A DNA stretch of 42,766 nucleotides from Lachnospiraceae bacterium (GTDB lineage: Bacteria > Bacillota > Clostridia > Lachnospirales > Lachnospiraceae): positions 1-42,766 of the forward strand of contig SVEM01000016.1 in the NCBI GenBank assembly GCA_015057375.1, in the 5' to 3' direction. Under the pieces are notes generated by a model. The model searched no databases, was not told the DNA's origin, and was given only the letters and a program-made list of their open reading frames with translations. The position numbers were made by a program, and so were the translations under genes. Positions 42,285 to 42,766 of the stretch are shown piece by piece (the first letter of the stretch is position 1; every line of letters begins with the position of its first letter).

Positions 42285-42766
42285 ATGAGTAAGATTGCAG
42301 TAATGGGATATGGTACAGTCGGTTCAGGAGTTGTAGATGTTATCCTTGAGAATCAGGCTGTAGTTGCAAAAAAAGCAGGAGAGGCCGTAGAAATTAAATA
42401 TGTACTCGACCTTCGTGATTTTCCTGAGTCAGTTATAAAAGACAGACTTATAAAAGATTTTGACATCATTGTAAATGATGCTGAAGTAGATGTTGTTGTT
42501 GAGACAATGGGTGGACTTCATCCTGCATATGAATTTGTTAAATCAAGTCTTCTGGCAGGAAAGAGTGTATGTACGTCTAATAAAGAGCTTGTTGCAAAAT
42601 ATGGTGCAGAGCTTCTTGAAATTGCAAATGAAAAGAATGTTAATTTCCTTTTCGAAGCAAGCGTAGGCGGCGGAATACCGATTATAAGACCGTTAAATCA
42701 TTGTCTTACAGCTGATGTTATAGAAGAGATTACAGGTATTCTTAACGGAACAACCAATTATATTCT
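42285..42766 (+). CDS. hom: Homoserine dehydrogenase, N-terminal part (runs off the right edge)
   Basis: The first 160 residues are present. The NAD(P)-binding start is KIAVMGYGTVGSGVVDVI. DVVVETMGGLHPAYEFVKSS, VCTSNKELVAKYG, FEASVGGGIPIIRPL and ILNGTTNYI are in the order seen in homoserine dehydrogenases of threonine and methionine synthesis. GGAGG precedes the ATG. It lies 16 bases after prfB. Confidence 0.94.
   Translation, partial: MSKIAVMGYGTVGSGVVDVILENQAVVAKKAGEAVEIKYVLDLRDFPESVIKDRLIKDFDIIVNDAEVDVVVETMGGLHPAYEFVKSSLLAGKSVCTSNKELVAKYGAELLEIANEKNVNFLFEASVGGGIPIIRPLNHCLTADVIEEITGILNGTTNYI

Overview
The window looks like part of the chromosome of a low-GC, spore-forming Firmicute, most likely a fibre-degrading member of the Lachnospiraceae. 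The evidence is the AT-rich base composition, strong AGGAGG ribosome binding sites, the sporulation genes (spoIIAA-spoIIAB-sigF, spoVAA/AB/AC, dpaA/dpaB), the Gram-positive architecture of the secreted enzymes, and a DUF4317 protein typical of Clostridia. The genus is not assigned. No rRNA, tRNA, CRISPR array or prophage was seen.

Left third (1-12.5 kb): a polysaccharide-utilisation region. It starts with the edge of a probable IS256-family element. Then come two near-identical secreted CE6-type acetyl esterases (161-1552 and 7455-8861, same strand) bracketing a cytosolic six-hairpin glycosidase (1965-4232) and a secreted GH97 enzyme (4339-7395). An AraC-type regulator (8960-9772) and a secreted GH43 enzyme (9948-12476) follow. 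The three hydrolase genes share one promoter design: a GATATTTG box exactly 36 nt (start to start) from a TATTTTAT box. They are probably one regulon of the neighbouring AraC protein. A two-component system (12646-14726) and its probable target, a membrane-anchored PepSY protein, come next.

Middle (15.8-30.6 kb): a tRNA-dihydrouridine synthase, DUF4317, dipicolinate synthase dpaA-dpaB (dpaB without a normal start codon), a CE4 deacetylase, lgt, a three-gene membrane operon with a PIG-V-like glycosyltransferase, a secreted GH10 xylanase, valS, a 46-residue protein and a zinc-ribbon/TPR membrane protein. The deacetylase and xylanase share signal peptide, lysine-rich Ig-like domain and Pro/Thr linker. 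Together with the esterases, GH97 and GH43 they form a set of six secreted carbohydrate-active proteins, each with a very basic accessory module and no recognised wall anchor.

Right third (30.6-42.8 kb): the forespore sigma-F operon runs into spoVAA-AB-AC and stops there, with no spoVAD or spoVAE. A small accessory block follows (XRE-type HTH, Bro-N-like protein, an unknown protein and a membrane lipase), then an AT-rich gap with DnaA-box-like sites. The housekeeping run is hpf, secA, prfB (with the programmed +1 frameshift) and the start of a homoserine dehydrogenase.
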